The position numbers and the translations under genes are program-made. Positions 35,617-43,986 of a stretch of DNA of 64,000 bases are shown one piece after another. The stretch spans positions 248,001 through 312,000 of the forward strand of contig CAWFUP010000005.1 in assembly GCA_963819075.1 (NCBI GenBank), written 5' to 3'. The stretch's first letter is position 1. Every line of letters starts with the position of its first letter. The notes beneath the pieces were generated by a model that did not search any database, had not been told where the DNA came from, and was given only the letters and a program-made list of their open reading frames with translations. This DNA is from CAVQBJ01 sp963819075. GTDB lineage: Bacteria > Actinomycetota > Thermoleophilia > Solirubrobacterales > Solirubrobacteraceae.

Positions 35617-35835
35617 GCGGCCGCGGGGCGGCGGTGGCCGTCGGCGGCGGGGTACGCCGACCCGTCGAGCCCGCCGGCCAGACCGTGGGCGCCGCCCGAT
35701 GTGGGTGACGAGACGGCAACAGGTGCGCCCGGCGCGTTGCGCTGCGGGTGTGCCGCGTAGCCGGGCTGGTGCGTGACGGTGACGCGTCCCGTTCGCGGTG
35801 CCCGCGAGCCGGCGGGTGTGCTCACGAAACACCGA

Positions 35836-35965
35836 TATGCGGGGTCGTGCCTGTCCGGTTCGCTCCGGTGGGCGGTGGCCGCTTGGGTGCGTGGCGTAAG
35901 GGGGTGTTCGACATTACCCCCCGCATAGGCACAGGAACGTCGATCACCCCCCTTTCTGACGGCGC
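35836..35965 (+). ncRNA. Possible structured RNA with two C6 elements
   Basis: Two similar segments, TTCGACATTACCCCCC (35907-35922) and AACGTCGATCACCCCCC (35936-35952), lie about 30 nt apart. The first C-run can pair either with GGGGGT (35900-35905) or, as CCCCGCATA (35919-35927), with TATGCGGGG (35836-35844). Paired hairpins exposing six C residues define the actinobacterial 6C RNA, but the stems here are weak, so this is only a resemblance. The transcribed strand is not certain. Confidence 0.35.
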
Positions 35966-36084
35966 TCGGCCGCACTGATGCACGAGCGTGCCGCATGCCG
36001 CTGGCGACGCGCCGCCGGGGAAGCGGAGACCTGGCCGACGGGCTGTGGCGAAGCCGCGGTTGGAGCGGCCGGGGCGTGTTAAGA

Positions 36085-36115
36085 AAAACGGCCCGGGAGG
36101 GAACCGGGCCGTTTT
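36085..36115. terminator. Strong bidirectional rho-independent terminator
   Basis: AAAACGGCCCGG (36085-36096) and CCGGGCCGTTTT (36104-36115) form a perfect 12-bp stem with a 7-nt loop. A-tract and T-tract flanks make it functional on either strand. It is the clearest intrinsic terminator in the window and would end a transcript coming from the non-coding region upstream. Confidence 0.9.
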
Positions 36116-36204
36116 CCTGAGGGGAGGGATGCTGCTATGTGTGCTTCGGAGGGTGCTACTTGCTGCGGGTCGCTCATCATGATGCGGGACTTCGCCCCGG
36201 TCAT

Positions 36205-36222
36205 GTGTGATCTGGGTCACAC
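36205..36222. promoter_or_regulatory. CRP/GlxR-like palindromic binding site
   Basis: GTGTGATCTGGGTCACAC contains TGTGA-N6-TCACA, the exact core bound by cAMP receptor protein family regulators. It lies about 77 bp before the candidate -10 of tlyA and downstream of the terminator, a position suited to activation. The regulator itself is not encoded in the window. Confidence 0.6.
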
Positions 36223-36313
36223 TTATGTCGACTCGATCTCGGGCGTCGCCGTCAAAGCTGGTCAAGCGCAGACATCCCTCGGGCGCCCGCACACCGGATA
36301 CCGTTCCCCGCGC

Positions 36314-37114
36314 ATGGCCAAGCAGCGACTTGACACCCTCCTCGCCGAGCGCGGGTTGTTCGCCTCGCGCAGCCGCGCCGCCGCCTCGGTCATGGCCGGC
36401 GAGGTCCGCGTCGGGCCTGACCGCAGGCGCGCGATCAAGCCGGGGGAGATGATCGACAGTGACGCGTCGGTCCTCATCGAGCCCGGACAGCCGTACGCGT
36501 CGCGCGGGGGCGTCAAGCTCGCCAACGCGCTCGACGCGAGCGGACTCGACGTCCAAGGTCGGCGGGCGATCGACGTCGGGGCGTCGACGGGAGGCTTCAC
36601 CGATTGCCTGCTGCAGCGGGGCGCGGCGGCGGTGATCGCGGTCGACGTCGGCTACGGCGACCTGAGTTGGACGCTGCGCAACGACTCGCGCGTGACGGTC
36701 ATGGAGCGAACGAACGCCCGCCATCTCGACCCGCAGTCGCTTCCCTGGCGCCCGGAGCTAGCCGTGATCGACGTCTCGTTCATCTCGCTCACGAAGGTCC
36801 TACCGGCGGTGCTCGGCTGCCTGGGCGACCGCTACGACGTGCTCGGGCTCGTCAAGCCCCAGTTCGAGGTCGGGCGTGAGCGCGTCGGCAGCGGCGGTGT
36901 CGTGCGCGATCCGGCCGCGCGCCGCGATGCGCTCGTGGACGTCGGGCGAGCCGCGCAGGCCCTTGGCGCCGTCGTCATTGGCTATCACTCGTCCGGGCTC
37001 CCCGGGCCGAAGGGCAATCTCGAGACGTTCATCCATCTCGTCGACACCGGGCGGGATGCGGGCGCCTCGTCGGGTCGGGACATCGAGCGGCTCGCGCGCG
37101 AGGTGGAGCCGTGA
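36314..37114 (+). CDS. tlyA: TlyA family rRNA methyltransferase
   Basis: S4-domain 2'-O-methyltransferase acting on 16S/23S rRNA; loss gives capreomycin resistance in mycobacteria. The 266 residues start with the S4 RNA-binding domain (QRLDTLLAERGLFASRSRAA) and continue with an FtsJ-type domain: DVGASTGGFTDCLLQRGA (SAM site), IDVSFISLTKVLPAV and LVKPQFEVGRE. The ATG follows a TACCGT -10 box by 9 nt. The GTG of nadK overlaps the stop. Confidence 0.93.
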   Translation: MAKQRLDTLLAERGLFASRSRAAASVMAGEVRVGPDRRRAIKPGEMIDSDASVLIEPGQPYASRGGVKLANALDASGLDVQGRRAIDVGASTGGFTDCLLQRGAAAVIAVDVGYGDLSWTLRNDSRVTVMERTNARHLDPQSLPWRPELAVIDVSFISLTKVLPAVLGCLGDRYDVLGLVKPQFEVGRERVGSGGVVRDPAARRDALVDVGRAAQALGAVVIGYHSSGLPGPKGNLETFIHLVDTGRDAGASSGRDIERLAREVEP

Positions 37115-37980
37115 GCGGCACCGAGACCCGGACCGCCAGCGTGGCAACGGTATTCACGCACGGCCGCCCCGATCAGACGTCTGCAGCGCTCGAGCGGGTA
37201 TTCGCGATTGCCACGGAGGCCGGTGTCACGTTGCGCTTCGACCCGGACGAGACGCGCAAGCACCACCTCCTCGAGCGTCCGGGCGTGGTCGTCAATGCGC
37301 TCGATGGCACCGACGTCGACCTCTGCGTCGTCCTTGGCGGCGACGGCACGATCCTGCGGGCGCTGCGCCATTACGCGAACACCGGAATCCCCGTGTTCGC
37401 CGTGAACTTCGGCGCGATCGGCTTTCTCGCCACGGTGGAGCCCGACGAGCTCGAGGACGGGCTGCGACGCGCGTTCGCCGGCGATTTCGAGCTGTTGCGG
37501 CTACCGGCGATCGTCCTCGACACGCCGACCGGCGGGATGACGGCGATCAACGATGTCGCGATCCATCGCAAGGTCGGCGAGCGCGTCGCCGAGCTCGCCT
37601 ACGCGCTCGATAACGAGGTCGTCGGCAGCGTCCGTTGCGATGGGCTCGTCGTGGCCACGCCTGCCGGCTCGACCGGCTACAACCTCGCGAACGGCGGGCC
37701 CGTCATGGCCTGGGGAGTGGCCGGGTTCGTCGTGAGCTTCATTGCCCCCCATTCACTCACGGCGCGGGCGCTCGTCGTCGCCCCGGATGACCTTTTGACG
37801 ATCTACAACCGGTCGCAGGAGCCGCTCGACGTGTCCGTAGACGGGCGACCGGTGTGCGAGATCGCCGCCGACAGCGCAATCGATGCGCGCTTCGTCAACG
37901 ATGCCGGGACGATCGCCCAGCTGCCGGGTTCGTCCTTCTACCGGCGTCTGCGCGAGAAGTTCGGTCGATTGGCGAGCTGA
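37111..37980 (+). CDS. nadK: NAD kinase
   Basis: Phosphorylates NAD to NADP with ATP or polyphosphate. The 289 residues contain the signature VVLGGDGTILRALRHY, then VNFGAIGFLATV, INDVAIHRK, and the glycine-rich TPAGSTGYNLANGGPV. GTG start with a 4-nt overlap with tlyA. In many actinobacteria recN follows directly; here four signalling genes intervene. Confidence 0.95.
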   Translation: MSGTETRTASVATVFTHGRPDQTSAALERVFAIATEAGVTLRFDPDETRKHHLLERPGVVVNALDGTDVDLCVVLGGDGTILRALRHYANTGIPVFAVNFGAIGFLATVEPDELEDGLRRAFAGDFELLRLPAIVLDTPTGGMTAINDVAIHRKVGERVAELAYALDNEVVGSVRCDGLVVATPAGSTGYNLANGGPVMAWGVAGFVVSFIAPHSLTARALVVAPDDLLTIYNRSQEPLDVSVDGRPVCEIAADSAIDARFVNDAGTIAQLPGSSFYRRLREKFGRLAS

Positions 37981-38002
37981 GGAGGCCGGGAGGCCGCCGC
38001 CC

Positions 38003-38257
38003 TTAGGCGGCGGCCGCCGGTGGCATCAGATCGTCGCTTCCACCCGCGTCACCGCGCAGCGAGGCGATGAAGTCGTCCAGCTGGTCGCGAGAGAAGCGAC
38101 GCTGGCCGCCCGGCGTGCGGTAGCAGGTGAGATGCCCAGCATCCGACCAGCGCCGGATCGTGGCAAGCGACACGCCCACGTACCGAGCAGCCTGCGAGCT
38201 CGTGAACACGAGCTGGCGGTCGCCGCGGGCGCGTAGGGGAGTCAGGTTGGGATTCAT
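38003..38257 (-). CDS. BldC-like MerR-family DNA-binding protein
   Basis: An 84-residue protein consisting almost only of a winged helix-turn-helix: FTSSQAARYVGVSLATIRRW, DAGHLTCYRTPGGQRRFSR and DQLDDFIASL. This single-domain form without an effector domain resembles BldC of Streptomyces, which binds direct repeats head-to-tail. AAGGA lies 7 nt before the ATG. The upstream region contains repeated GACGTTTG boxes. An excisionase-type role is an alternative, but no mobile element is present. Confidence 0.82.
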   Translation of the reverse strand: MNPNLTPLRARGDRQLVFTSSQAARYVGVSLATIRRWSDAGHLTCYRTPGGQRRFSRDQLDDFIASLRGDAGGSDDLMPPAAAA

Positions 38258-38843
38258 GGCGTTCCTTGCGTTGTTCAGCGTGGAGTGCTGTTCCAAGGGA
38301 CGTTTCGGCTGATTTGCGCCGCGACATGAGGGGCGGCGACGTTTGTAGACGTTTGATCGAGAACCGCCGGATTCTTGGGCGGAGCGTGGGGCTGCTTGTG
38401 GGCGGCCGGCCAGCGGATTTCGGCGCCGCGATGGGGCTCGATTAGCGCCGAAAAGGCGCGGATTGAGCTGCAAGAACCGTTGCAAACGTCAAGCGCGGGG
38501 TGTCGTTTGGGCTGCTTACGCGGCGTTTCCCGGCTCCGGATGAGTCGGTTTGCGTAGGTTTGGGCAGATCGTCCAGGCGCAAAAAGCGACAATCTTGAAA
38601 AAAGCTGCACAACCCGCCGCACCAACGTGTACTATGCCGCCGCAAAGCTGATCAACGTGATGCAACTCGATCGATTCCGATATCAGCGGCGATCGAGGCG
38701 TCCAGGTCTGAAAGGCACGCAAAATGCGCTGGGGCAACTAGTCAACCGTCGTCACGTAGGTTCTGAGGGGATGGACCTCCTTCGAGCCTTGTTCGGTTCG
38801 TCGCCGGTCACGCCCGATTCCGGTCGTGGTAGGCGTCGGAGCG
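38258..38843. other. 586-bp gene-free region upstream of the BldC-like gene
   Basis: The sequence is visibly richer in A and T than its neighbours. It contains GACGTTTG at 38338 and 38348 (10-bp period), an inverted copy at 38483 and GACGTTTC at 38299, possible operator boxes. TTGAAAAAAG (38596 onward) and TACTAT (near 38630) look promoter-like but are badly spaced. No convincing coding frame is seen. Confidence 0.45.
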
Positions 38844-40235
38844 TCACGCAGCCACCGAACCAAGGACAGGCTCGGCCAATTCGCGGGCACGTCGTTCAAA
38901 GTCCAGCTCTTGCGCAAAGTCGGCCGGCGGAGCTATTGCGTCGCTCACGGCGCCTCGCTGGCCGAGCATCGCGACGAAGCTCTCTACTAGGTCTGCGTCT
39001 AGCTGTGTTCCGGCGGCGTCGCGCATGATCTTGAACGCATCCTGAGGCGTGACGGGGTCCCGATAGGAATGCCGTGCCGTAAGCGTGTCGTATGTCTCGC
39101 AGACGGCGATGACGCGAGACAGGAGTGGAATCTCCTTACCGATCAGTCCGCTCGGGTAGCCGGTTCCATCGACGCGCTCGTGGTGGTACAGGATGATGTC
39201 GGCGATCGGCCCGTAGCCATCGAGCCGGCCGACGATCGACGCGCCATCGAGCGGATGCCGCCGGACGAGGTCTCGGTCCGCCTCAGATAGCTTCGCGGCA
39301 TGCAGCACCGTATCCGGCCAGGCGAACCTTCCGACGTCATGCAGCAGCCCGGCCGTGTGTGCCTCCTCCTGCTCTGTTTCAGAGCAACCGATCTCGCGCG
39401 CGAGTTCCCGCGCGTAGCGAGCTACAGAGGCGGCGTGCCGAGCGGTGCGTGCATCCCGCATGTTGAGTGTCTCCATTAGCGTCGACAGCATGCCGAGCTG
39501 CATCGAGGCGAGCCGTACCGTTCGAGCCCGCAGTTGCTCGCCGCGCTCCTCCGATCTGATGAGGGCAAACGCGAGGAACTGGAAGACGACCAGGGCGACG
39601 ACTACGCCGAGGAGAACGCCGAACCCAAAGCGGATGTAGGCCGTCGCGAGGATCGCCGCCAATGCTGCTGCAGCAAGCTGCGAAGGCAGCATAGGGACGA
39701 ACATCGTCCGGGTCTGGGCGAGGATTCGCCTGCCACGAGTCACGCGCTGGTTGATGGCGATGAGCAAGAAGTTCAGCGCGTTCGTCGCCAAGAAGACGCC
39801 GAACACGGTGAGCGCGAAGTACATGCCCCTCGTGTGAGGGTTCTGGGAGTTGTGCACATCCCCGACGATGTACCGCGTCAGCAGCGCCCCCGTCACGAGG
39901 AACGTCGCCGAGGTCGCGACATTGTTGATCCGATCGACGAACGTCAGCTTCGAGTCGAACAAGCCCGTGATATCTGCCGAGAAGCCAATCGCGACGGCCG
40001 GTGCGGGGCCGAGCAGTGTCATGGCAAGCGAGAGAGCGACGAAGGAGCACGACAGGGTCTGATCGCGAATTGCGAGTTTGAGTCGCTCGCTGACGCCCAC
40101 AAGTCCAGCCAGGACGAGCACGAGCGCCCACGGAGCCCAGTCGGCGGCGCGTGACGTGAGGGCAGCCGCGGCCACGGCGATCGCGAAGAGCGCGAACTGG
40201 CTTGCGGGATACAGGTGTCGACGCGCCGAGGGCAT
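38844..40235 (-). CDS. Membrane HD-GYP domain protein, probable c-di-GMP phosphodiesterase
   Basis: A 463-residue protein with about seven N-terminal membrane segments (residues 15-225, a sensor-like module with internal NNVATSATFLVTGALLTRY) and a C-terminal HD-GYP domain (about 255-430). The HD pair is in AGLLHDVGRFAWPD, preceded by ARTARHAASVARYAREL, and followed by ILYHHERVDGTGYPSGLIG. All metal ligands expected for activity are present. It is transcribed away from a response-regulator gene. It is the second such enzyme in the window. Confidence 0.9.
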   Translation of the reverse strand: MPSARRHLYPASQFALFAIAVAAAALTSRAADWAPWALVLVLAGLVGVSERLKLAIRDQTLSCSFVALSLAMTLLGPAPAVAIGFSADITGLFDSKLTFVDRINNVATSATFLVTGALLTRYIVGDVHNSQNPHTRGMYFALTVFGVFLATNALNFLLIAINQRVTRGRRILAQTRTMFVPMLPSQLAAAALAAILATAYIRFGFGVLLGVVVALVVFQFLAFALIRSEERGEQLRARTVRLASMQLGMLSTLMETLNMRDARTARHAASVARYARELAREIGCSETEQEEAHTAGLLHDVGRFAWPDTVLHAAKLSEADRDLVRRHPLDGASIVGRLDGYGPIADIILYHHERVDGTGYPSGLIGKEIPLLSRVIAVCETYDTLTARHSYRDPVTPQDAFKIMRDAAGTQLDADLVESFVAMLGQRGAVSDAIAPPADFAQELDFERRARELAEPVLGSVAA

Positions 40236-40275
40236 AGCCTCGCGTACTCATCGGCCGAACGGCCAGACAGCTAAA

Positions 40276-40292
40276 GCCCGCAATTTGCGGGC
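40276..40292. other. Intergenic hairpin GCCCGCA-ATT-TGCGGGC
   Basis: A perfect 7-bp inverted repeat with a 3-nt loop between the divergent HD-GYP and response-regulator genes. On the minus strand it is followed by TTTAG, so it could be a weak terminator or attenuator in the HD-GYP leader, or an operator shared by both genes. Confidence 0.45.
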
Positions 40293-40379
40293 CCGGTAGC
40301 ACGCCAAAGATGCTCCCGAAGCGCGCCCGAATCGATCGCGAACGCGGCGACGCCCCGCCAACCGATACCGTTGCGCCCG

Positions 40380-41030
40380 GTGCCGCCAACGCTTGAGCCG
40401 ACCCCATTTACGGTAGTCATCGCCGACGATCACGACGTCGTTCGCGATGGTGTCCGTACGCTCCTCGAGCGTTCCGGGGGAGAGTTTCGCGTCGTAGCGG
40501 AGGCGGCCGACGTGCCGGCTGCCCTCGAGAAGGTGCGGACGCTACACCCCGACCTGCTCATCCTCGACGTGTCGATGCCCGGCGGACCGAGCCTGTCGTC
40601 TTTGCCGTATGCCTTCGGGGCTCACCCCGAACTGAAGGTGGTGGTTCTCACGATGCACGAGGATCCGGGGTATGCACGACAGGCGCTCGATGCGGGGGCG
40701 CATGGGTATGTGCTCAAGGAGGCAGAACCGGCGGAGCTGATGCAGGCGTTCCGGAGCGCCGTGACCGGAGCCACGTACGTGCACCCCCGCCTCGGCGCGG
40801 CGCTCGCAGCGGAGGCGCCGGACGACATCGATCCGTCGGTGCTCAACGAACGCGAGCTTGAGGTTGTGCGGCTCGTGGCCCACGGGCACACGAACGCGCA
40901 GATTGCGGAGATGCTCCACGCCCCCGAGCGTGCGGTAAAAGCGACGCGTGAGCGCCTGGGCGAGAAGCTCGGGGTGTCCTCGCGAACCGAAGTGGCCGCA
41001 TACGCCCGCCGCGTCGGGCTCATGGACTGA
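40380..41030 (+). CDS. NarL/LuxR family response regulator
   Basis: A 216-residue regulator. The REC domain has VIADDHDVVRDG, phospho-acceptor Asp in LLILDVSMPGG, Thr in VVVLTMHED and Lys in YVLKEAEP. The C-terminal LuxR-type HTH reads LNERELEVVRLVAHGHTNAQ and continues IAEMLHAPERAVKATRERL. GTG 40380 is chosen because TACCGT (40366-40371) lies 8 nt before it; a TTG at 40371 is the longer alternative. Its probable kinase is encoded on the opposite strand and ends 11 bp away. Confidence 0.9.
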   Translation: MPPTLEPTPFTVVIADDHDVVRDGVRTLLERSGGEFRVVAEAADVPAALEKVRTLHPDLLILDVSMPGGPSLSSLPYAFGAHPELKVVVLTMHEDPGYARQALDAGAHGYVLKEAEPAELMQAFRSAVTGATYVHPRLGAALAAEAPDDIDPSVLNERELEVVRLVAHGHTNAQIAEMLHAPERAVKATRERLGEKLGVSSRTEVAAYARRVGLMD

Positions 41031-41041
41031 CGCAGTCGTCG

Positions 41042-42142
41042 CTAGATGCCTACGGCCCGCGGCGGACGACCGCGAAGTGGCACGCGTAGCTCGACGACCG
41101 TACCGCCCGTAGGGTGCTCGCGGAGGTCGATCTCGCCTCCGACGAGTTCGGCACGTTCGCGCATTCCGGACGTGCCGAAACCGGTGGAAGACTCGCGCGC
41201 GGGACTCGGCGCCGCGCTCAGTCCCCGCCCGTTGTCGATCACGACGACTTGTACCTCCTCGCCGCGCTGCACCACCTCAACCCCTGCGCGAGTCGCCTGC
41301 GCATGGCGACTCACGTTCGTTAGTGCCTCTTGGACGACGCGATAGATCGTGCTCTCGAGCTCTGGATCCAGACGCTCCGAACTCAGACCTAAGTCGAAGT
41401 GCGAACTGACCTCAAGCCCGTCGATCGCCTCGGCGCGTCGCATCAGCGCCTCGAGCGCCGGCACGAGTCCGAGGTCGTCCAAGGCGGCGGGGCGAAGCTC
41501 GGTGATGAGATGTCGCAGCCCGTCGATCTCGCTTCCAAGGCCCTCCAGTACGACGTCCACTGCCTCGCGCAGCGGTGCAGGATCGTCGAGATCGCGCGCG
41601 TTCGCGAGCGTCAAACGAAGGGCGCCCAGACCCTGCACGGTTTCGTCGTGGATCTCTCGCGCCCAGCGCGTACGCTCCCGTTCGCGCGCCTCCAGACCGT
41701 GGCGCAGCCGTTCGATCTCAACGGAGCGCTCGGCGGCAAGGCGCTGCGCAACGCTGGCGGCGAAGGCACGGAGCGCCTCCCGGTCTGCATTGCGGAACGT
41801 GCCCTCATGGCGCACCGCGATCACCAAACCGCCACCGAGAGGCTCCATGCGCAGCGGCTCGACGACGGCCGCTCTCGCCTCGATTCCGAGTTCGTGTAGC
41901 CATGCCGCCTCGGGCCCATGAGGGCTGTCGAGGTTCAGCGGCTCTCCCGCCCGGTATACGGCGCCGAGTGCACTCGTGTGCACGGGGAGTACCCGGAGCC
42001 CGACGCGCGCCTCGCCGCTGGAGGCGGCCACCTGCAGCTCGCCGCGCTGTTCAACGACAAGGATCAACCCGGCAGCGTCGACGAGGGCAAGGCCGCGGTC
42101 GGCCATCAGCCGGAGGAGCCAGAGTTCGGAACCCGAGAGCAT
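41042..42142 (-). CDS. GAF sensor histidine kinase (NarX/DesK type)
   Basis: A 366-residue soluble kinase. A GAF domain (about residues 12-140) is followed by HisKA_3 with the phospho-acceptor in REIHDETVQGLGALRLTL and a HATPase domain: VVQEALTNVSRHAQAT, VIDNGRGLSA and GTSGMRERAELVGGEID. No membrane helix is present, so it senses a cytosolic or redox-type signal. A TAAGCT box lies 9 nt before the ATG. It is convergent with its likely partner regulator. Confidence 0.9.
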   Translation of the reverse strand: MLSGSELWLLRLMADRGLALVDAAGLILVVEQRGELQVAASSGEARVGLRVLPVHTSALGAVYRAGEPLNLDSPHGPEAAWLHELGIEARAAVVEPLRMEPLGGGLVIAVRHEGTFRNADREALRAFAASVAQRLAAERSVEIERLRHGLEARERERTRWAREIHDETVQGLGALRLTLANARDLDDPAPLREAVDVVLEGLGSEIDGLRHLITELRPAALDDLGLVPALEALMRRAEAIDGLEVSSHFDLGLSSERLDPELESTIYRVVQEALTNVSRHAQATRAGVEVVQRGEEVQVVVIDNGRGLSAAPSPARESSTGFGTSGMRERAELVGGEIDLREHPTGGTVVELRVPLRGRPPRAVGI

Positions 42143-42265
42143 TCGTCTGCCAGCTTACGAATCGCCGAGGCGGTTCGCGCGCGGGAAGGAACGCGAGTCG
42201 GCTACCTCGGTGCGTCACACCCCCGCCCCCCTTCCATCCCCCTACACTGCTACACCTCGCCGACG

Positions 42266-43927
42266 ATGATCCGAGAGCTACGCGTCGAGAACCTCCTCCT
42301 CATCGAGCGAGCCGAGCTGCGCTTCACCGACGGCCTGAACGTCCTCACCGGCGAGACGGGAGCGGGTAAGACGGTTCTCGCGCAGGCCCTCGACCTCCTT
42401 CTCGGCGGCCGCGCGAAGCCGAACATCGTGCGGCCCGGCGCTGGCGAGGCCTACGTCGAGGGCTCGTTCGCCCTTCCGCCGAGCCTGGAGGCCGAATTGG
42501 GCGAGCGCCTGCCCGCAGGCGCCGACGAGGTCATCCTCGCCCGCCGCGTGAGCACAGACGGGCGCACGCGCGCCTACATCAACGGACGCACGGCCACGGT
42601 GACCGACCTGCGCGAGCTCGCCGAGCAGCTGATCACGTTCTACGGTCAGCACGAGCACCGCAAGCTGACGCTCGCGGCGTCTCAGCTGGAGATCCTCGAC
42701 GGCTTCTGCGGACCGGAGCAGAGCGAGCGTCGCGCAGGTTGTGCCGCGGCACACGGACGCGTGCGCGAGCTCGAGGCGACGCTCGCCGAGCTCGACGAGC
42801 TGGATGCCGCACGCGCACGCGAGCTCGACCTGCTCGACTACGAGTTGCAGGAGATCGACGGAGCCGCGCCGGATGAGGCCGAGCACGCCGAGCTGCTGGC
42901 CAGGCGCGAGCGGCTGCGACACCTCGACGCGCTGCGCGCCGCCGCCGGCGCGGCGATCGATGCGCTCACCGGCGACGGGGGCGAGACGCTTGGCGCCACC
43001 GAGCTGCTCGCGCGCGGCGGCGACGCGCTAACCGGTTGCGCCGGCGCCGACGGAGCGCTCGACGGCCTGGCCGATCGGTTGCGCGCACTGGCGCTCGAGG
43101 CCCAGGACGTGCGCAGCGAGCTGCTCGCCTATGCCGAGACGCTGGAAGACGAGCCCGGCGGCCTGGAGGCCGTCGAAGAGCGGCTCTCCGTCCTCGAGCG
43201 GCTGATGCGAAAGCACGGCGGCACGATCGCGGCGGTCCTTGAGCACGGCGGACGTTGCCGCGCACGGCGGGACGAGTTGCTCGGGGCCGAGGTGGCGCGA
43301 GCGACGACGCTGGGCGGCCTACAGGCGGCGCGCGCCGAGCTCGACGCGAGCGTGACGGCACTCCGACGCGCCCGCCGCGGCGCGGCCAAGCCGCTGGCGG
43401 CTGCGGTTCGCGAGCGTCTATCCGAGCTCGCGATGAGCGAGGCGCGGTTCACGATCGAGCTCGCCCAGTGTTCGGCCGGTCCGCAGGGCGGCGACAGCGT
43501 CGAGTTCGTGCTCGCGCCCAACCCGGGTGTCCCCGCCGGCCCGCTGCGCGAGATCGCCTCCGGGGGCGAGCTGTCCCGCGTGATGCTCGCGCTCATGAGC
43601 GTGGCCAATGCCGGCAACGAGGCGACGCTCGTGTTCGACGAGGTCGACGCCGGCATCGGCGGTCACACGGCGCGTGCCGTCGGCGAACAGCTGCGCGCGC
43701 TCGGCGAGGCCCACCAGGTGCTGTGCATCACCCATCTCCCGCAGATCGCCTCGCTCGGCGCGCGGCACTTCTCGGTCTCGAAGGACACGAGCGTGGTGCC
43801 GACCCGCACGGTCGTGCTCGAGCTCGCCGAAAACCAGGTGGTGCCGGAGCTCGTCCGCATGCTCGGCGCCGGCGAGGACGACCCTGCCGCTCGCCGCCAC
43901 GCGCGCGAGCTACGCCGCGCGGCCTAA
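42266..43927 (+). CDS. recN: DNA repair protein RecN
   Basis: SMC-like ATPase acting in double-strand break repair. The 553 residues begin MIRELRVENLLLIERAELRF, Walker A GETGAGKTVLAQALDLLLGG, followed by a coiled-coil arm (about 150-370), ABC signature REIASGGELSRVMLALM, Walker B LVFDEVDAGIGGHTA and the His switch CITHLPQIAS. Length is normal. The start is divergent from the histidine kinase; TACACC or TACACT upstream may be its -10. Confidence 0.95.
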   Translation: MIRELRVENLLLIERAELRFTDGLNVLTGETGAGKTVLAQALDLLLGGRAKPNIVRPGAGEAYVEGSFALPPSLEAELGERLPAGADEVILARRVSTDGRTRAYINGRTATVTDLRELAEQLITFYGQHEHRKLTLAASQLEILDGFCGPEQSERRAGCAAAHGRVRELEATLAELDELDAARARELDLLDYELQEIDGAAPDEAEHAELLARRERLRHLDALRAAAGAAIDALTGDGGETLGATELLARGGDALTGCAGADGALDGLADRLRALALEAQDVRSELLAYAETLEDEPGGLEAVEERLSVLERLMRKHGGTIAAVLEHGGRCRARRDELLGAEVARATTLGGLQAARAELDASVTALRRARRGAAKPLAAAVRERLSELAMSEARFTIELAQCSAGPQGGDSVEFVLAPNPGVPAGPLREIASGGELSRVMLALMSVANAGNEATLVFDEVDAGIGGHTARAVGEQLRALGEAHQVLCITHLPQIASLGARHFSVSKDTSVVPTRTVVLELAENQVVPELVRMLGAGEDDPAARRHARELRRAA

Positions 43928-43974
43928 CCGAAGGCGCGCCGCGGCGGGCCGAAGCCCGCGTCCGCCCGCCCCGC

Positions 43975-43980
43975 TACGGT
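43975..43980 (+). promoter_or_regulatory. Candidate -10 box TACGGT
   Basis: Lies 6 nt before the GTG of the 57-residue membrane protein and would also drive the overlapping pyrG gene. Confidence 0.4.
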
Positions 43981-43986
43981 CCGCGG

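Larger units (their letters stand above)
35617..36313. other. 697-bp non-coding gap between dxs and tlyA
   Basis: No reading frame here looks like a protein on either strand. The region holds structured elements described separately: paired C6 runs (35836-35965), a 12-bp terminator hairpin (36085-36115), a CRP-like palindrome (36205-36222) and a -10 box for tlyA (36299-36304). It lacks the conserved core sequences of RNase P RNA, tmRNA and SRP RNA. It is the longest gene-free stretch in the window, and a small RNA is likely somewhere in it. Confidence 0.6.

Noticed and set aside
35496..35996. Minus-strand frame of 166 codons in the dxs 3' end and the following gap
   Set aside because: Arg/Pro/Ala-rich with no family resemblance, and it overlaps dxs coding sequence.
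35617..36313. RNase P RNA, tmRNA or SRP RNA in the large gap
   Set aside because: None of their conserved core sequences was found on either strand by eye.
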